NCBI RefSeq assembly: GCF_000820225.1
Contig: NZ_CDDK01000031.1
Location: 356,076 to 420,075, forward strand
Source: Aeromonas veronii bv. veronii
Lineage (GTDB): Bacteria; Pseudomonadota; Gammaproteobacteria; Enterobacterales; Aeromonadaceae
Reading direction: 5' to 3'
DNA length: 64,000 nucleotides
Shown here: positions 8,581 through 18,038 of the stretch, in pieces
Position numbering within the stretch: the first letter of the stretch is position 1
Layout of the letters: the number at the start of each line of letters is the position of its first letter
The notes under the pieces: generated by a model
Databases searched by the model: none
Seen by the model: only the letters and a program-made list of their open reading frames with translations
Told to the model about the DNA's origin: nothing
Translations under genes and position numbers: made by a program

Positions 8581-10398
8581 ATGAACAATAAAATCAAATG
8601 GATAGGTGCTCTCTTTGTGCTGGTAAACGGATCCTGGGTCTGGGCAGCCAGCCTGCCCACGGATCTCAAATGGGAGACCAACGACACGGATCCTGTGTTC
8701 GCCTCCCCCAAGGCGCTGCCGGGTGGCAGCCTCAATATGTTTGTCGACAGCTTTCCGCTGACGTTTCGCACCGTGGGACCTGACTCCAACGGTTCGTTCC
8801 GCTCCTTTATTCTCGATAACCAGCTGCGGCTCATCAGCTTTCACCCCAATACCGGCAACCCAATCCCCTCGCTGGCGACCCACTGGGCTATAGCGCCAGA
8901 CAGCCAGACCGTCTACTTCAAGCTGGATCCCCGCGCCAAATGGTCTGATGGCAAGCCGGTCAATGCCGATGACTACACCTTCGGCTACGAGATGATGCGC
9001 TCCAAACACATCAAGGGGCCCTGGTTCAACAACTACTACACCACTGAAGTAGTTGCGGTAGAGAAGATCGATGACCACACCATTCTGGTCAAAGCGGGCA
9101 ACCGCAAGGCCAAGCTGGATCTGCTCAACACCACCGAGCTGTGGCCCCAGCCCAAGCACTACTACAAGCTGACCCCCAACTGGGTGAAGCAGTACAACTG
9201 GGCCGTGGTGCCCACCACAGGCCCCTATGTGATCAGCGACGTCAAGAAGGGCAAGTCGGTCACCTTCAGCAAGCAGCAGGATTGGTGGGCAAAGAGTGAT
9301 CGCTATAACCAGCACAGATTCAACATCGACACCATCAAGGTGCAGGTGATCCGCGACCATAACATCGCCTTCCGTCACTTCCTGAAAGGGGAGATCGATA
9401 CCTTCGAGATGATCCTGCCCAACTGGTGGCATGAAAAAGCGGTCACCCCGGAGTACAAAAAAGGCTACGTGCAGAAGGTGATGGCCATGACCGACACCAA
9501 ACAGGGCGGTCAGGGGGTTCACCTCAATGTGGCCAACCCCAAGCTGGCGGATGTGAACGTGCGGCTCGGCATCCAGCATGCCTTCAACATCGACAAGATG
9601 ATCGAGACGGTGCTGCGTGGCGACTACGACAGAGCCACCACCTTTGACTCGGGCTTTGGCGAATTCACCGACATCACGCTGCCAGAGCGGGCTTATGACA
9701 TCGGCAAGGCGCGGGAGTACTTTGCCAAGGGCGGCTACAACAAGCCGGGGCCGGACGGCATCCTGCAAAATGAGAAGGGGGAGCGACTGACGCTGGCGCT
9801 CACCTACACCAGTCAGGAGCACTCCAAGCGACTGACCGTGCTGAAAGAAGAGGCCAAGAAGGCGGGTCTGGATCTGGAGCTCAACCTAGTGGATGGCGCC
9901 ACCGGCTTCAAGGTGATGCTGGAGAAAAAACATGAAGCGGCCTGGCTCGGCTGGGGCGGCGGCGGTCTCTATCCGCAATATTGGGAGTTTTTCCACTCCG
10001 CCAACGCCAACAAACCGCAGACCAACAACCTGTTCAACGTGGCTGACAAGGAGCTGGACGCGCTGATCGATGCCTACAACATCGAATTCGACATGGCCAA
10101 ACGGGCCAAGCTCTCCCAGCAAATCCAGCAGCGCATCTATGATCTCGCCATCTTCGTGCCCGGGGTGCAGCTCAACTATGTACGGGCCAGCAGCTGGCGT
10201 TATGTGATGCTGCCGGAGGTGCCTGCCACCAAGAACACGCCGGATCTGCTCTACTGGCCGATGGATGGTTATCCTCACAGTAGTGGCGGTCTGCTCTGGC
10301 TCGATCCCAAGGTGAAGGAAGAGACCCGCAACGCCAAGGAGGCAGGGGAGGCGCTGGCGCCCATCAACCTGCTCGACAAGACCTATGCACGTCATTGA
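8581..10398 (+). CDS. Periplasmic peptide-binding protein, YejA-like (SBP_bac_5)
   Basis: 605 residues, close to the 604 of E. coli YejA. Signal peptide 1-22 ([20 protein letters not shown], then WA-A). The mature N-terminus ([21 protein letters not shown]) is of YejA type, and the body is an extended family-5 solute-binding protein with the usual SLATHWAI and [13 protein letters not shown] motifs. GGAAG Shine-Dalgarno. It delivers oligopeptides, or peptide-linked compounds, to the YejB/E-like permeases. Placement after the two permeases differs from E. coli yejABEF, where the binding protein is first. Its 3' end overlaps the longest possible frame of the next gene. Confidence 0.9.
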   Translation: MNNKIKWIGALFVLVNGSWVWAASLPTDLKWETNDTDPVFASPKALPGGSLNMFVDSFPLTFRTVGPDSNGSFRSFILDNQLRLISFHPNTGNPIPSLATHWAIAPDSQTVYFKLDPRAKWSDGKPVNADDYTFGYEMMRSKHIKGPWFNNYYTTEVVAVEKIDDHTILVKAGNRKAKLDLLNTTELWPQPKHYYKLTPNWVKQYNWAVVPTTGPYVISDVKKGKSVTFSKQQDWWAKSDRYNQHRFNIDTIKVQVIRDHNIAFRHFLKGEIDTFEMILPNWWHEKAVTPEYKKGYVQKVMAMTDTKQGGQGVHLNVANPKLADVNVRLGIQHAFNIDKMIETVLRGDYDRATTFDSGFGEFTDITLPERAYDIGKAREYFAKGGYNKPGPDGILQNEKGERLTLALTYTSQEHSKRLTVLKEEAKKAGLDLELNLVDGATGFKVMLEKKHEAAWLGWGGGGLYPQYWEFFHSANANKPQTNNLFNVADKELDALIDAYNIEFDMAKRAKLSQQIQQRIYDLAIFVPGVQLNYVRASSWRYVMLPEVPATKNTPDLLYWPMDGYPHSSGGLLWLDPKVKEETRNAKEAGEALAPINLLDKTYARH

Positions 10399-10429
10399 TA
10401 TTCAGGCCATTGCGAAGGGAGCAGCCGTT

Positions 10430-11551
10430 ATGCCCAACACTCAGGCCCCCATTCTTGACGTACCGGATAACGGGGGGGAGTTCGCCGCTGATAACGGCCA
10501 GCACCCAGCCTCGATCCTCGACGTACCGGATAACGGGGGGGAGTTCGCCGTTGATAACGGCCAGAACCAGGCTTCGATCCTTGAGGTAAGCAATCTCGAG
10601 GTGGAGTTCGCCGTCGATGACGGCAAGATCAAGGTGCTCGATGGGGTCAGCTTCAAGGTGGCCCCAGGTCAGACTCTGGGGATCGTCGGCGAGTCCGGCT
10701 GCGGCAAGAGCGTCACATCGCTTGCCATCATGGGGCTGCTGCCCAAACCCCATGGTCAGGTGGTAGCCGGCTCCATCCGCTTTCAGGGGGAGGAGCTGCT
10801 CACTCTGGCGCCGGATCAGATGTACAAGGTGCGCGGCAACCGCATCTCGATGATCTTTCAGGAACCGATGACGGCCCTCAACCCGGTGCAGACGGTGGGG
10901 GAGCAGCTGATGGAGGTGTTTCGCCTCCATCGCCCCGAGTATGACAAGGCCCAACGCAAAGCCGCGGCCATCGCCATGCTGCAGAAAGTGGGCATACCCG
11001 AGCCCGCCCAGCGCTTTGCGGTCTATCCCCACAACCTATCCGGCGGTATGCGCCAGCGGGTGATGATCGCCATGGCGCTCTCCTGCGAGCCAGACCTGCT
11101 GATCTGTGACGAGCCGACCACGGCGCTGGATGTCACCATTCAGGCCCAGATCCTCGAACTGATGAAAGAGCTGCAGGCCCAGACCGGGATGGCCATCATC
11201 TTCATCACTCACGACCTAGGTGTGGTGGCCGAGCTCTGTGACGAGGTGGTGGTGATGTACGCCGGCCGGGCGGTGGAGCAGGCCGACGTGTTCGAGCTGT
11301 TTGACCATCCCCGTCACCCCTATACCCACGGTTTGATGAGCTCAATCCCGCGCCTTGAGGATGAGCCCAAGAGCCTGCTCAAGACCATCAAGGGACAGGT
11401 GCCAGCCCTGCACGAGATGCCCGCTGGCTGCCGCTTCTCCAACCGCTGCCCCCACGCGACCGACCTCTGTGTCAGCACCATTCCGGCGGTGGAGCAGTTA
11501 AATCCGAGCCACCATGTCGCCTGTCACTACTGGAAGGAGTTGACCGTATGA
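10430..11551 (+). CDS. Peptide ABC transporter ATPase, DppD-like, with repeated N-terminus
   Basis: 373 residues from ATG 10430, chosen for its AAGGGAG Shine-Dalgarno; an upstream ATG at 10385 inside the previous gene has none. Walker A GESGCGKS, signature LSGGMRQRV, Walker [13 protein letters not shown], then the oligopeptide-transporter C-terminal zone with a cysteine cluster ([14 protein letters not shown]). Oddly, residues 8-70 are three 21-residue units starting ILDV, ILDV and ILEV. The third is the normal first beta strand of the ATPase domain; the first two are extra copies. In E. coli a single YejF carries both ATPase halves, whereas here they are separate genes. Confidence 0.9.
   Translation: MPNTQAPILDVPDNGGEFAADNGQHPASILDVPDNGGEFAVDNGQNQASILEVSNLEVEFAVDDGKIKVLDGVSFKVAPGQTLGIVGESGCGKSVTSLAIMGLLPKPHGQVVAGSIRFQGEELLTLAPDQMYKVRGNRISMIFQEPMTALNPVQTVGEQLMEVFRLHRPEYDKAQRKAAAIAMLQKVGIPEPAQRFAVYPHNLSGGMRQRVMIAMALSCEPDLLICDEPTTALDVTIQAQILELMKELQAQTGMAIIFITHDLGVVAELCDEVVVMYAGRAVEQADVFELFDHPRHPYTHGLMSSIPRLEDEPKSLLKTIKGQVPALHEMPAGCRFSNRCPHATDLCVSTIPAVEQLNPSHHVACHYWKELTV
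10451..10639 (+). repeat. Three 63-base tandem units at the ATPase N-terminus
   Basis: Units 10451-10513, 10514-10576 and 10577-10639. The first two are nearly identical in DNA (both contain GTACCGGATAACGGGGGGGA); the third has diverged. The protein reads [34 protein letters not shown] and [17 protein letters not shown]. In-frame duplication of the segment encoding the first beta strand is the simplest origin. Confidence 0.95.
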
Positions 11552-12564
11552 GCACTCTGTTATCGGTCAGGGATCTAAAACAGCATTTCCGGCTGGGAGG
11601 CGGTTTCCTGCGCAAGCAATATACGGTTCACGCGGTGGATGGCATCAGCTTCGACCTGAAACAGGGGGAGACGCTGGGGCTGGTGGGTGAGTCGGGCTGC
11701 GGCAAGTCCACCCTCGGACGCAGCCTGCTCAAGCTGTTCGAGCCGACCGCAGGCACCATCACCTTCGAGGGGCGCGATATCACCGCCCTCAGCCCGAAGG
11801 GGATGCGCTCCCTGCGCCAAGAGATGCAGATGGTATTTCAGGATCCTGCAGAATCCCTCAACAGCCGCCACACCGTGGGCCAGATCCTGGAGGAGCCCTT
11901 TATCATCCACGGTAAAGGCAACACTGAGCAGCGGCGCGGCTGGGTGCAAGAGCTGCTGACAAAAGTGGGCCTGCCGGGCAGCGCAGTGGATCGCTACCCC
12001 CACGAGTTTTCCGGCGGTCAGCGCCAGCGGATCGGCATCGCCCGCGCCATCGCCCTCAAGCCCAAGCTGCTGGTGTGCGACGAGGCGGTCTCGGCCCTCG
12101 ATGTCTCGGTGCAGTCCCAGATCGTCAACCTGCTGCTCAGCCTGCAGCGGGAGATGAACCTCTCCATCATCTTCATCGCCCACGATCTGTCGGTGGTCAA
12201 ACACATCTCGGATCGGATCGCGGTGATGTATCTGGGACGGATCGTCGAACTGGCGGATGCCCAGTCGCTCTATCTGGCGCCGCGCCACCCTTACACCCAG
12301 GCGTTGATCTCTGCCATTCCGGTGCCGGATCCACGCAGGCGCAGCCAGCGCATTCTGCTGACCGGCGATGTGCCCTCCCCCATCTCGCCGCCAAGCGGCT
12401 GCCACTTCCACCAGCGCTGTCCCCATGCGACCGAGTTGTGCAAAAGCAAGGCGCCAAGGCTTGAGGCGTGTGATGAGTCCCATCATCAGGTGGCCTGTCA
12501 CACCCCGCTCGCCGTCGGTGGTCACGCTATCAGCGGCGACAGCAGGCTGGAGCAGGCGAGCTAG
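11548..12564 (+). CDS. Peptide ABC transporter ATPase, DppF/OppF-like
   Basis: 338 residues, starting in the ATGA overlap with the previous gene. Walker [14 protein letters not shown], signature [14 protein letters not shown], Walker [13 protein letters not shown], and the oligopeptide C-terminal domain ([14 protein letters not shown]). It pairs with the upstream ATPase to power the Yej-like importer. The Walker B region reads DEAVSALD where most family members have DEPVSALD, a mild substitution outside the catalytic acidic pair. Last gene of the operon; a GC-rich hairpin follows. Confidence 0.92.
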   Translation: MSTLLSVRDLKQHFRLGGGFLRKQYTVHAVDGISFDLKQGETLGLVGESGCGKSTLGRSLLKLFEPTAGTITFEGRDITALSPKGMRSLRQEMQMVFQDPAESLNSRHTVGQILEEPFIIHGKGNTEQRRGWVQELLTKVGLPGSAVDRYPHEFSGGQRQRIGIARAIALKPKLLVCDEAVSALDVSVQSQIVNLLLSLQREMNLSIIFIAHDLSVVKHISDRIAVMYLGRIVELADAQSLYLAPRHPYTQALISAIPVPDPRRRSQRILLTGDVPSPISPPSGCHFHQRCPHATELCKSKAPRLEACDESHHQVACHTPLAVGGHAISGDSRLEQAS

Positions 12565-12596
12565 GCGCAGCGAACAAACCCCAGGGTAGAAACAGA

Positions 12597-12620
12597 CGAG
12601 GCGGCCATCAGGCCGCCTCG
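12597..12620. terminator. Terminator-like hairpin after the importer operon
   Basis: Perfect ten-base arms CGAGGCGGCC / GGCCGCCTCG around ATCA. It lies between convergent genes (importer ATPase, plus; YitT-family gene, minus). No proper T-run follows on either strand, so termination efficiency is uncertain. Confidence 0.5.
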
Positions 12621-12665
12621 TGCTATCGGGTCACGCTTGTCTTATCGAGCCACTGCCGCAGCTTG

Positions 12666-13277
12666 TCAGGCAATCTGGTAACGGCCGGGCTTGTGGTTGA
12701 GTGTCAACACCAGATTACAGATAACCGCCGCCACGATGGAGAGCGCCAGGATCCAGGGCTGCACCACGAAAAACGAGGCAACAACAATGGCGCAATCGAG
12801 CCCCATCTGCAGCTTACCCGCCCGGATGCCAAAGCGATCCTGAATAAAGAGCGCCAGAATGTTGAAGCCCCCCAGACTCGACTTGTGGCGAAACATGATG
12901 AGCAGCCCCATGCCAATCAAGGTACCGCCGATCAGCGCCGCATAGAGAGGCTCTATCTTGCCGATCTGCAACACCCCGTTGAGGTGATCGGTCATGTAGG
13001 AGACCGCCGCCACCGAGACAAAAGTGTTGAAGGTAAAACGTGGCCCCATCCGCAGCCATGCCAGCGCATAGAAGGGCAGGTTGATGCCGAAAAACAGCAG
13101 GCCGAAGCTGATGCCGGTCACTTTTTGCAGCAGCAGCGCCAGCCCGGCAGTCCCGCCAGTGAGCAGACCAACCTGATGAAACAGAAAGATGCCGAGGGAA
13201 ACAAAGCCGGCCGCCGTCAGCAGGGCCAGCACATCCTCATAAATAGGATGGGCAGTGCGAATCGAGGTGTTGTCCAT
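12666..13277 (-). CDS. YitT-family membrane protein
   Basis: 203 residues from ATG 13277; the longer frame (to 13460) crosses a promoter-like region and a CRP site and is rejected. At least five hydrophobic helices (for example ALLTAAGFVSLGIFLFHQVG and GLLFFGINLPFYALAW) with the glycine-rich GLLTGGTAGLALLL motif of the YitT/DUF161 family. Family function is unknown; an inner-membrane transporter-like role is likely. The C-terminal DUF2179 domain found in Bacillus members is absent. Divergent from ugd. Confidence 0.8.
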   Translation of the reverse strand: MDNTSIRTAHPIYEDVLALLTAAGFVSLGIFLFHQVGLLTGGTAGLALLLQKVTGISFGLLFFGINLPFYALAWLRMGPRFTFNTFVSVAAVSYMTDHLNGVLQIGKIEPLYAALIGGTLIGMGLLIMFRHKSSLGGFNILALFIQDRFGIRAGKLQMGLDCAIVVASFFVVQPWILALSIVAAVICNLVLTLNHKPGRYQIA

Positions 13278-13339
13278 AACCTGTATCCAAGCGAAGTAAA
13301 GAGAGAGTGTCTGTCGCCTGCCGTTGCGGGCGGGCTGCG

Positions 13340-13357
13340 AGCCCTGTCCACAGGGCT
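13340..13357. other. Inverted repeat in the YitT-ugd divergent region
   Basis: AGCCCTGT-CC-ACAGGGCT, eight-base arms with a two-base centre. The short spacer suits a dimeric regulator site better than an RNA hairpin. The regulator is unknown. Confidence 0.35.
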
Positions 13358-13382
13358 TCGTTATGGGGTCCAGTCTATTTTT

Positions 13383-13398
13383 TGTGAAAAGGATCACA
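13383..13398. promoter_or_regulatory. Predicted CRP-binding site
   Basis: TGTGAAAAGGATCACA has both perfect half-sites (TGTGA, TCACA) with a six-base spacer and AT-rich flanks. Its centre is about 113 bases upstream of the YitT-family start and 130 upstream of ugd. A CATAAC -10-like element near 13360-13365 on the minus strand would give a class II-like arrangement for the YitT gene, so that gene is the more likely target. Confidence 0.7.
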
Positions 13399-13520
13399 AC
13401 AGTCAGGCTGAACGCCCCATTCTGGTGCCTGTCATCTGGCATTGACACCCGCTGCACCAAGATGCAGCATGCCGCGGTTTAAGCGCGCCATCCCCCCATT
13501 CACAGCACGAGGCACTTTTC

Positions 13521-14900
13521 ATGAAGGTCACCATTTTTGGCACAGGCTATGTCGGGCTGGTGCAGGCCGCCGTTCTGGCCGAGGTGGGCCATCAGGTCTG
13601 CTGCGTGGATGTGGATGACGAGCGGATCGCCGCCCTCAGGCTGGGGCAGATCCCCTTTTATGAGCCGGGGCTGGCCCCGCTGGTCGAGAGCCATCTTGCC
13701 AGCGGCCGCCTGAGCTTCACGGTCGATCCCGCCATAGGCGTGGCACACGGCGACCTGCTGCTGATCGCCGTGGGTACCCCGGCTGACGAGGATGGCTCGG
13801 CCGATCTGCAACATGTGCTGGCGGTGGCCGACACCATAGGCCGACTGATGCAGCGCCCCAAGCTGGTGGTGACCAAAAGCACTGTACCGGTCGGCATGGC
13901 GCAGCAAGTAAGGGAACACATTGAGCAGCAGTTGGCCGTGCGTGGGCTGACCCTCACCTGCGAAGTGGCGGCCAACCCCGAGTTTCTCAAGGAGGGAGCG
14001 GCGGTCAACGACTGCATGCGGCCGGACCGCATCATCATCGGCTGTGACAGCGAGCGGGCGCTTGAGCAGTTGCGCGCCCTCTATGCCCCCTTCAACCGCA
14101 ATCACGACCGGATCGTGGTGATGGATCTGCGCAGCGCCGAGCTCACCAAATACGCCGCCAACGCCATGCTGGCCACCAAGATCTCTTTTATGAACGAGAT
14201 GGCGGCCCTCGCCGAGCAACTGGGGGCCGATATCGAGGCGGTGCGCCAGGGGATGGGCGCCGATCCCCGCATCGGTTACCACTTTATCTACCCGGGCTGC
14301 GGCTACGGCGGCTCCTGCTTCCCCAAAGATATCAAGTCGTTGCGCCATACCGCGGCGAGTGTCGGCTGCGACGCCCCGCTTTTAGCGGCGGTCGAGCAGG
14401 TCAACCAGCGCCAGCAACAGAAGATGGCGCAAACCCTACGAAACCGCTTCGGCCCGGATCTGCGCGGCCGCACCTTCGCCCTGTGGGGGCTGGCGTTCAA
14501 ACCCGGCACCGACGATATGCGCAATGCACCGAGCCGCCCGCTGCTGGCCGCCATCTGGGCTGCCGGTGGCCGGGTGCAGGCCTTTGATCCCAAGGCGATG
14601 GGGCGCGCCCATGAGCTTTACGGCGAGCGGCCGGATCTGCTGCTCTGCCCCACTCAGGAATCTGCGCTGGAAGGGGCTGATGCCCTGCTCATCTGTACCG
14701 AATGGCAGGCGTTTCGCGCCCCCGATTTCCAACAGTTGAAAGCACTGCTCAACCAGCCTGTCATCATCGATGGCCGCAACCTCTATGACCCGCGCCAGCT
14801 CAGCGAGCTCGGGTTTGACTATCACGCCATCGGGCGGCCACATCTTCCCGCCAAAAAGCAGCCTGCCAACACCAGCTGCAACCCGGAGACCCAACCATGA
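13521..14900 (+). CDS. ugd: UDP-glucose 6-dehydrogenase
   Basis: 459 residues. The N-terminal Rossmann motif (TIFGTGYVGLVQA) binds NAD. The central domain has the AANPEFLKEGAA motif, and the catalytic Cys is in the YPGCGYGGSCFPKD segment. The C-terminal UDP-binding domain starts near AFKPGTDDMRNAPS. It oxidises UDP-glucose to UDP-glucuronate for polysaccharide synthesis. The following epimerase gene overlaps by four bases, so the two act in sequence: UDP-glucose to UDP-glucuronate to UDP-galacturonate. Confidence 0.96.
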   Translation: MKVTIFGTGYVGLVQAAVLAEVGHQVCCVDVDDERIAALRLGQIPFYEPGLAPLVESHLASGRLSFTVDPAIGVAHGDLLLIAVGTPADEDGSADLQHVLAVADTIGRLMQRPKLVVTKSTVPVGMAQQVREHIEQQLAVRGLTLTCEVAANPEFLKEGAAVNDCMRPDRIIIGCDSERALEQLRALYAPFNRNHDRIVVMDLRSAELTKYAANAMLATKISFMNEMAALAEQLGADIEAVRQGMGADPRIGYHFIYPGCGYGGSCFPKDIKSLRHTAASVGCDAPLLAAVEQVNQRQQQKMAQTLRNRFGPDLRGRTFALWGLAFKPGTDDMRNAPSRPLLAAIWAAGGRVQAFDPKAMGRAHELYGERPDLLLCPTQESALEGADALLICTEWQAFRAPDFQQLKALLNQPVIIDGRNLYDPRQLSELGFDYHAIGRPHLPAKKQPANTSCNPETQP

Positions 14901-15910
14901 TCTATCTGGTCACCGGCGTCGCCGGTTTTATCGGTTTTCATGTGGCCAGCCAGCTGTGCGCCGCAGGCCATCGGGTGGTGGGGCTCGACAACCTCAACGA
15001 CTACTACGAGGTGAGTCTGAAAGAGGCGCGGCTGGCCCAGCTGGCCAGTTTCCCCCATTTTCACTTCGAGCGGCGGGATCTGGCGGATCGCGAAGCCATG
15101 GCGACCCTGTTTGCCCGCCATCGCTTCGAGCGGGTGATCCATCTGGGGGCGCAGGCGGGGGTGCGTTACTCCATCGACAATCCGTTCGCCTATGCCGACA
15201 GCAACCTCACCGGCATGCTGACGGTGCTGGAGGGGTGCTGCCAGCACGGCATCCAGCATCTGCTCTACGCCTCCTCCAGCTCGGTCTATGGCATGGGGGA
15301 TCAGATGCCCTACTCCACCGCGCAGCAGGTGGATCACCCCATCTCCCTCTACGCCGCCACCAAGAAGAGCGGCGAGCTGATGGCCCACGCCTACTCGGCG
15401 CTCTATGGCCTGCCCACCACAGGGCTGCGCTTCTTTACCGTCTACGGCCCCTGGGGCCGCCCCGACATGGCCATCATCAAGTTCACCCGCGCCATTCTGG
15501 CGGGAGAGCCTATCGATGTGTACAACCACGGCGATCTCAGCCGCGACTTCACCTACATAGATGACATAGTCGCGGGGATCCTCGCTGTGGCCGACCAGCC
15601 ACCCCGTCCCAATCCCGGTTGGCACGCCAGCGAGCAGAGCGCGGCCGAGAGCGCCGCCCCCTATCGCATCTTCAATATCGGCAACGGCCAGCCAGTACGG
15701 CTGCTCGATTTTATCGAGGCGCTGGAAGAGGCCATCGGCAAGCCCGCCATCAAGCGGATGCTGCCGATGCAGGCAGGCGACATGCACGCCACCTGGGCCG
15801 ACAGCGAACCGCTGCACACCCTCACCGGCCTGCGCCCCGCTACGCCCCTCAAGCAAGGTGTTGCCGAGTTTATCCGCTGGTATCTCGACTACTACCGGCC
15901 CACCCGCTGA
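14897..15910 (+). CDS. UDP-glucuronate 4-epimerase family protein
   Basis: 337-residue extended SDR epimerase. NAD motif TGVAGFIGFHVA at residue 6, catalytic YxxxK as YAATKKSG, upstream Ser triad ASSSSVYG, and the RFFTVYGPWGRPDMA motif that marks the CapI/WbnF/GAE-type UDP-glucuronate epimerases rather than GalE. It starts inside the ATGA overlap with ugd, so translation is coupled. Likely product is UDP-galacturonate for LPS core, O-antigen or capsule. Exact substrate is inferred from subfamily motifs and the ugd partner. Confidence 0.88.
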   Translation: MIYLVTGVAGFIGFHVASQLCAAGHRVVGLDNLNDYYEVSLKEARLAQLASFPHFHFERRDLADREAMATLFARHRFERVIHLGAQAGVRYSIDNPFAYADSNLTGMLTVLEGCCQHGIQHLLYASSSSVYGMGDQMPYSTAQQVDHPISLYAATKKSGELMAHAYSALYGLPTTGLRFFTVYGPWGRPDMAIIKFTRAILAGEPIDVYNHGDLSRDFTYIDDIVAGILAVADQPPRPNPGWHASEQSAAESAAPYRIFNIGNGQPVRLLDFIEALEEAIGKPAIKRMLPMQAGDMHATWADSEPLHTLTGLRPATPLKQGVAEFIRWYLDYYRPTR

Positions 15911-16020
15911 CGAGCGCGGGTAACCCCTCGGTCATTGATGAGTTAATCAGATACCACTGATGCCCCGCGGGTTTTAGGATGGCTAAACGCACTGTCTGCG
16001 CACCATAGCGAGGATTTGAG

Positions 16021-16626
16021 ATGCAACAACAGGAACAGGGTATGATCGAGGGACTGTTCGACCGCCTCAAGCAAGCGCAAGCCAGGGATAGCAAGCGAGA
16101 CCCACAAGCGGATCAGCTGATCCGCCAGCATCTGGCCCAGCAGCCCGATGCCCCCTACTACATGGCCCAGGCGCTGCTAATTCAGCAGGCTGCCCTTACT
16201 CGCCTCAACGAGCGGGTCAAGGAGCTGGAAGCCAGCCAGAGCGCCCCAAGTGGTGGCAGTTTTCTCTCCGGCCTGTTTGGTAGCGAAAGCAGCCCGCCTC
16301 CGCGCTTTACGCCGCCACCGGCATCCGCGCCTGCCCAGCCAGCATCCCGTACCAGCTCCTTTTTGGGCGGCGCCCTGCAAACCGCCGCCGGTGTGGCCGG
16401 TGGCGTGATGCTGGCCGATATGATCGGCGGACTGTTTCACAGCAACCGGCCCGAGGAGATCATCGACATCATAGAGCCAGCGCCCATCGCCAATCCGGTC
16501 GATGCGGAACCGGTGCGCTGGGACGGCTGGGATTCACCTCCCGATGCTGGCAGCAATTTTCTCGACGACGATAGCCAGAGTAGCGGCTGGGCCGACAGTG
16601 ACGATAACAACGGCGGTTTCTTCTGA
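16021..16626 (+). CDS. DUF2076-family protein
   Basis: 201 residues. The N-terminal part begins MQQQEQGMIEGLFDRLKQAQ, which is typical of DUF2076, followed by a helical segment ending in a coiled coil (LTRLNERVKELEASQ). A Pro/Ala/Ser-rich linker then leads to a small glycine-rich hydrophobic stretch (LGGALQTAAGVAGGVMLADMIGGLF) and an acidic, Asp/Ser-rich tail ending NNGGFF. Family function is unknown; the pattern suggests an envelope-associated protein. No signal peptide. Stands alone behind the ugd operon. Confidence 0.8.
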   Translation: MQQQEQGMIEGLFDRLKQAQARDSKRDPQADQLIRQHLAQQPDAPYYMAQALLIQQAALTRLNERVKELEASQSAPSGGSFLSGLFGSESSPPPRFTPPPASAPAQPASRTSSFLGGALQTAAGVAGGVMLADMIGGLFHSNRPEEIIDIIEPAPIANPVDAEPVRWDGWDSPPDAGSNFLDDDSQSSGWADSDDNNGGFF

Positions 16627-16643
16627 CCGTCAAACCATTACTG

Positions 16644-16662
16644 GCCCCGCATCTGGCGGGGC
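16644..16662 (+). terminator. Possible terminator hairpin after the DUF2076 gene
   Basis: GCCCCGC / GCGGGGC stem with ATCTG loop, 18 bases after the stop. No T-run follows, so weak or non-intrinsic termination is possible. Confidence 0.35.
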
Positions 16663-16828
16663 TCAACTCGATACGAAACCCATGACTATGGAAAGTGTGA
16701 TGACACCACGGATCGGCAGCGGCATGACGCGATATACTCAGCGCGCTTCGTGCCACCCGGGAACAACTCCCGACCCCAGGCGCTCTGTCCGTGGCCACGC
16801 CCCCCCCATGACGACAAGGAGCCACCTC

Positions 16829-17017
16829 ATGATCCGAATCCTGCTTTTGACCGGTGCCGCCATTGCGGCCTATGCCCTGACCCAGAACCACACCCTGCTT
16901 CCCCTTATCAGCATGTTGATCCTGCTTTCGCTCTGGGTTGTCAGCGAAATTGGCAGCTTCTATCGCGCGCTTCCTCCCACGGTGCTGGATGAGCAGGAGT
17001 ATCACCACGACTTTTAA
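16829..17017 (+). CDS. Small membrane protein (62 residues)
   Basis: Start chosen at 16829 because ACAAGGAG lies seven bases upstream; the longer frame from 16502 overlaps the DUF2076 gene and is not credible. The protein is mostly two hydrophobic helices (ILLLTGAAIAAYAL and LLPLISMLILLSLWVV) with a short polar tail ending EYHHDF. No family recognised. The spacing and the strong Shine-Dalgarno make it a real gene of unknown role. Confidence 0.75.
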   Translation: MIRILLLTGAAIAAYALTQNHTLLPLISMLILLSLWVVSEIGSFYRALPPTVLDEQEYHHDF

Positions 17018-17172
17018 CCGGATGAAAAATGGTGTGAAACTGTCGAGATGCCGTTAGTTCCATACCGTTTTGCTCTCTGAAATCTCCACGCTATAACAAC
17101 AGGATCCACTGGGTCCGTGGCGATAGCAGCCATGTTCCTCTATATCTTCTGTACTCAAACAGGAGATAACCC

Positions 17173-18030
17173 ATGAGGCACATCAGCGAAAACGGACTGT
17201 TTTTGCTGCTTTTTTTGTCGTTGTTACTGGCAGGTACGCCGCGGGCGATGGCACAAGGCAGGGATTTCAGACAGGCCCCCAAGGCGCTAACGGCGATCAA
17301 GCACGGTCAAGTGGCCCAGCAACACGGCAATCTGCAAAAGGCCATCGATCTCTACTGTGTCGCCGCCAGCACCGGCAACCCAGAGGGATATTTCCGGATC
17401 GGCCGCCTGCTCGCCACCGGCCCCACCTCGATACGCAGCGCCAAGCTGGCCAACAGTTATCTCGCCATGGCGATGCGCCTGGGCAACCAGCAGGCCAGCC
17501 GCTACTACAACCCGCGGGTCGGCAATGCCCCTATGGGGGAGCGGTGTGGCATCGGGATCCGTGGCGGTCAGGGTGGCTATATGGCCGGGCTCCCTTCCAC
17601 CCCCTTCAATGTCGACACCTGGGTTGCCCGCCAGCCCCCCTCCAAGCAAAAGCTGGTCACCATGCTGCGTCACGCCGCCAAACACCATAAGGTGGATGCC
17701 CGGCTGGTACTGGCGATTGCCATCGCCGAATCCAATCTCAACAGCCGCGCCGTTTCACCCAAGAATGCTCAGGGGCTGATGCAGCTGATCCCCGAAACCC
17801 AGCAACGGTTCGGGGTAACCCAGCCATTCGATCCAGCCCAGAACATCAAGGGTGGCGTCAGTTATCTCAAATGGCTGGATCGCCGCTTCGATGGCGACTG
17901 GGTACTGATCTCGGCGGCCTACAATGCCGGGGAAAAAGCGGTGGAGCGCTATGGCGGGATCCCACCCTATGACGAGACGCAGGAGTATGTGAAACGGGTG
18001 CTCTACTTCGCTGGCCACAAACAGCCCTGA
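17173..18030 (+). CDS. Lytic transglycosylase with SLT domain
   Basis: 285 residues; AGGAGATAACCC precedes the ATG. Signal peptide 1-28 (ends PRAMA). Residues about 45-125 form a Sel1/TPR-like helical region (GQVAQQHGNLQKAIDLY, GNPEGYFRIGRLLATG). Residues about 165-280 are the lysozyme-like SLT domain: catalytic Glu in AIAESNLNSRAVSP, then GLMQLIPETQQRFGV and ISAAYNAGEKAVERYGG. It cleaves peptidoglycan glycan strands in the periplasm, giving 1,6-anhydromuramyl products. No lipobox, so soluble or loosely bound. Confidence 0.9.
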   Translation: MRHISENGLFLLLFLSLLLAGTPRAMAQGRDFRQAPKALTAIKHGQVAQQHGNLQKAIDLYCVAASTGNPEGYFRIGRLLATGPTSIRSAKLANSYLAMAMRLGNQQASRYYNPRVGNAPMGERCGIGIRGGQGGYMAGLPSTPFNVDTWVARQPPSKQKLVTMLRHAAKHHKVDARLVLAIAIAESNLNSRAVSPKNAQGLMQLIPETQQRFGVTQPFDPAQNIKGGVSYLKWLDRRFDGDWVLISAAYNAGEKAVERYGGIPPYDETQEYVKRVLYFAGHKQP

Positions 18031-18038
18031 GCGGAAGG

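Noticed and set aside
13278-13460. 61-residue N-terminal extension of the YitT-family protein
   Set aside because: It would cross a CRP site and has no membrane-protein character; ATG 13277 starts a natural N-terminus.
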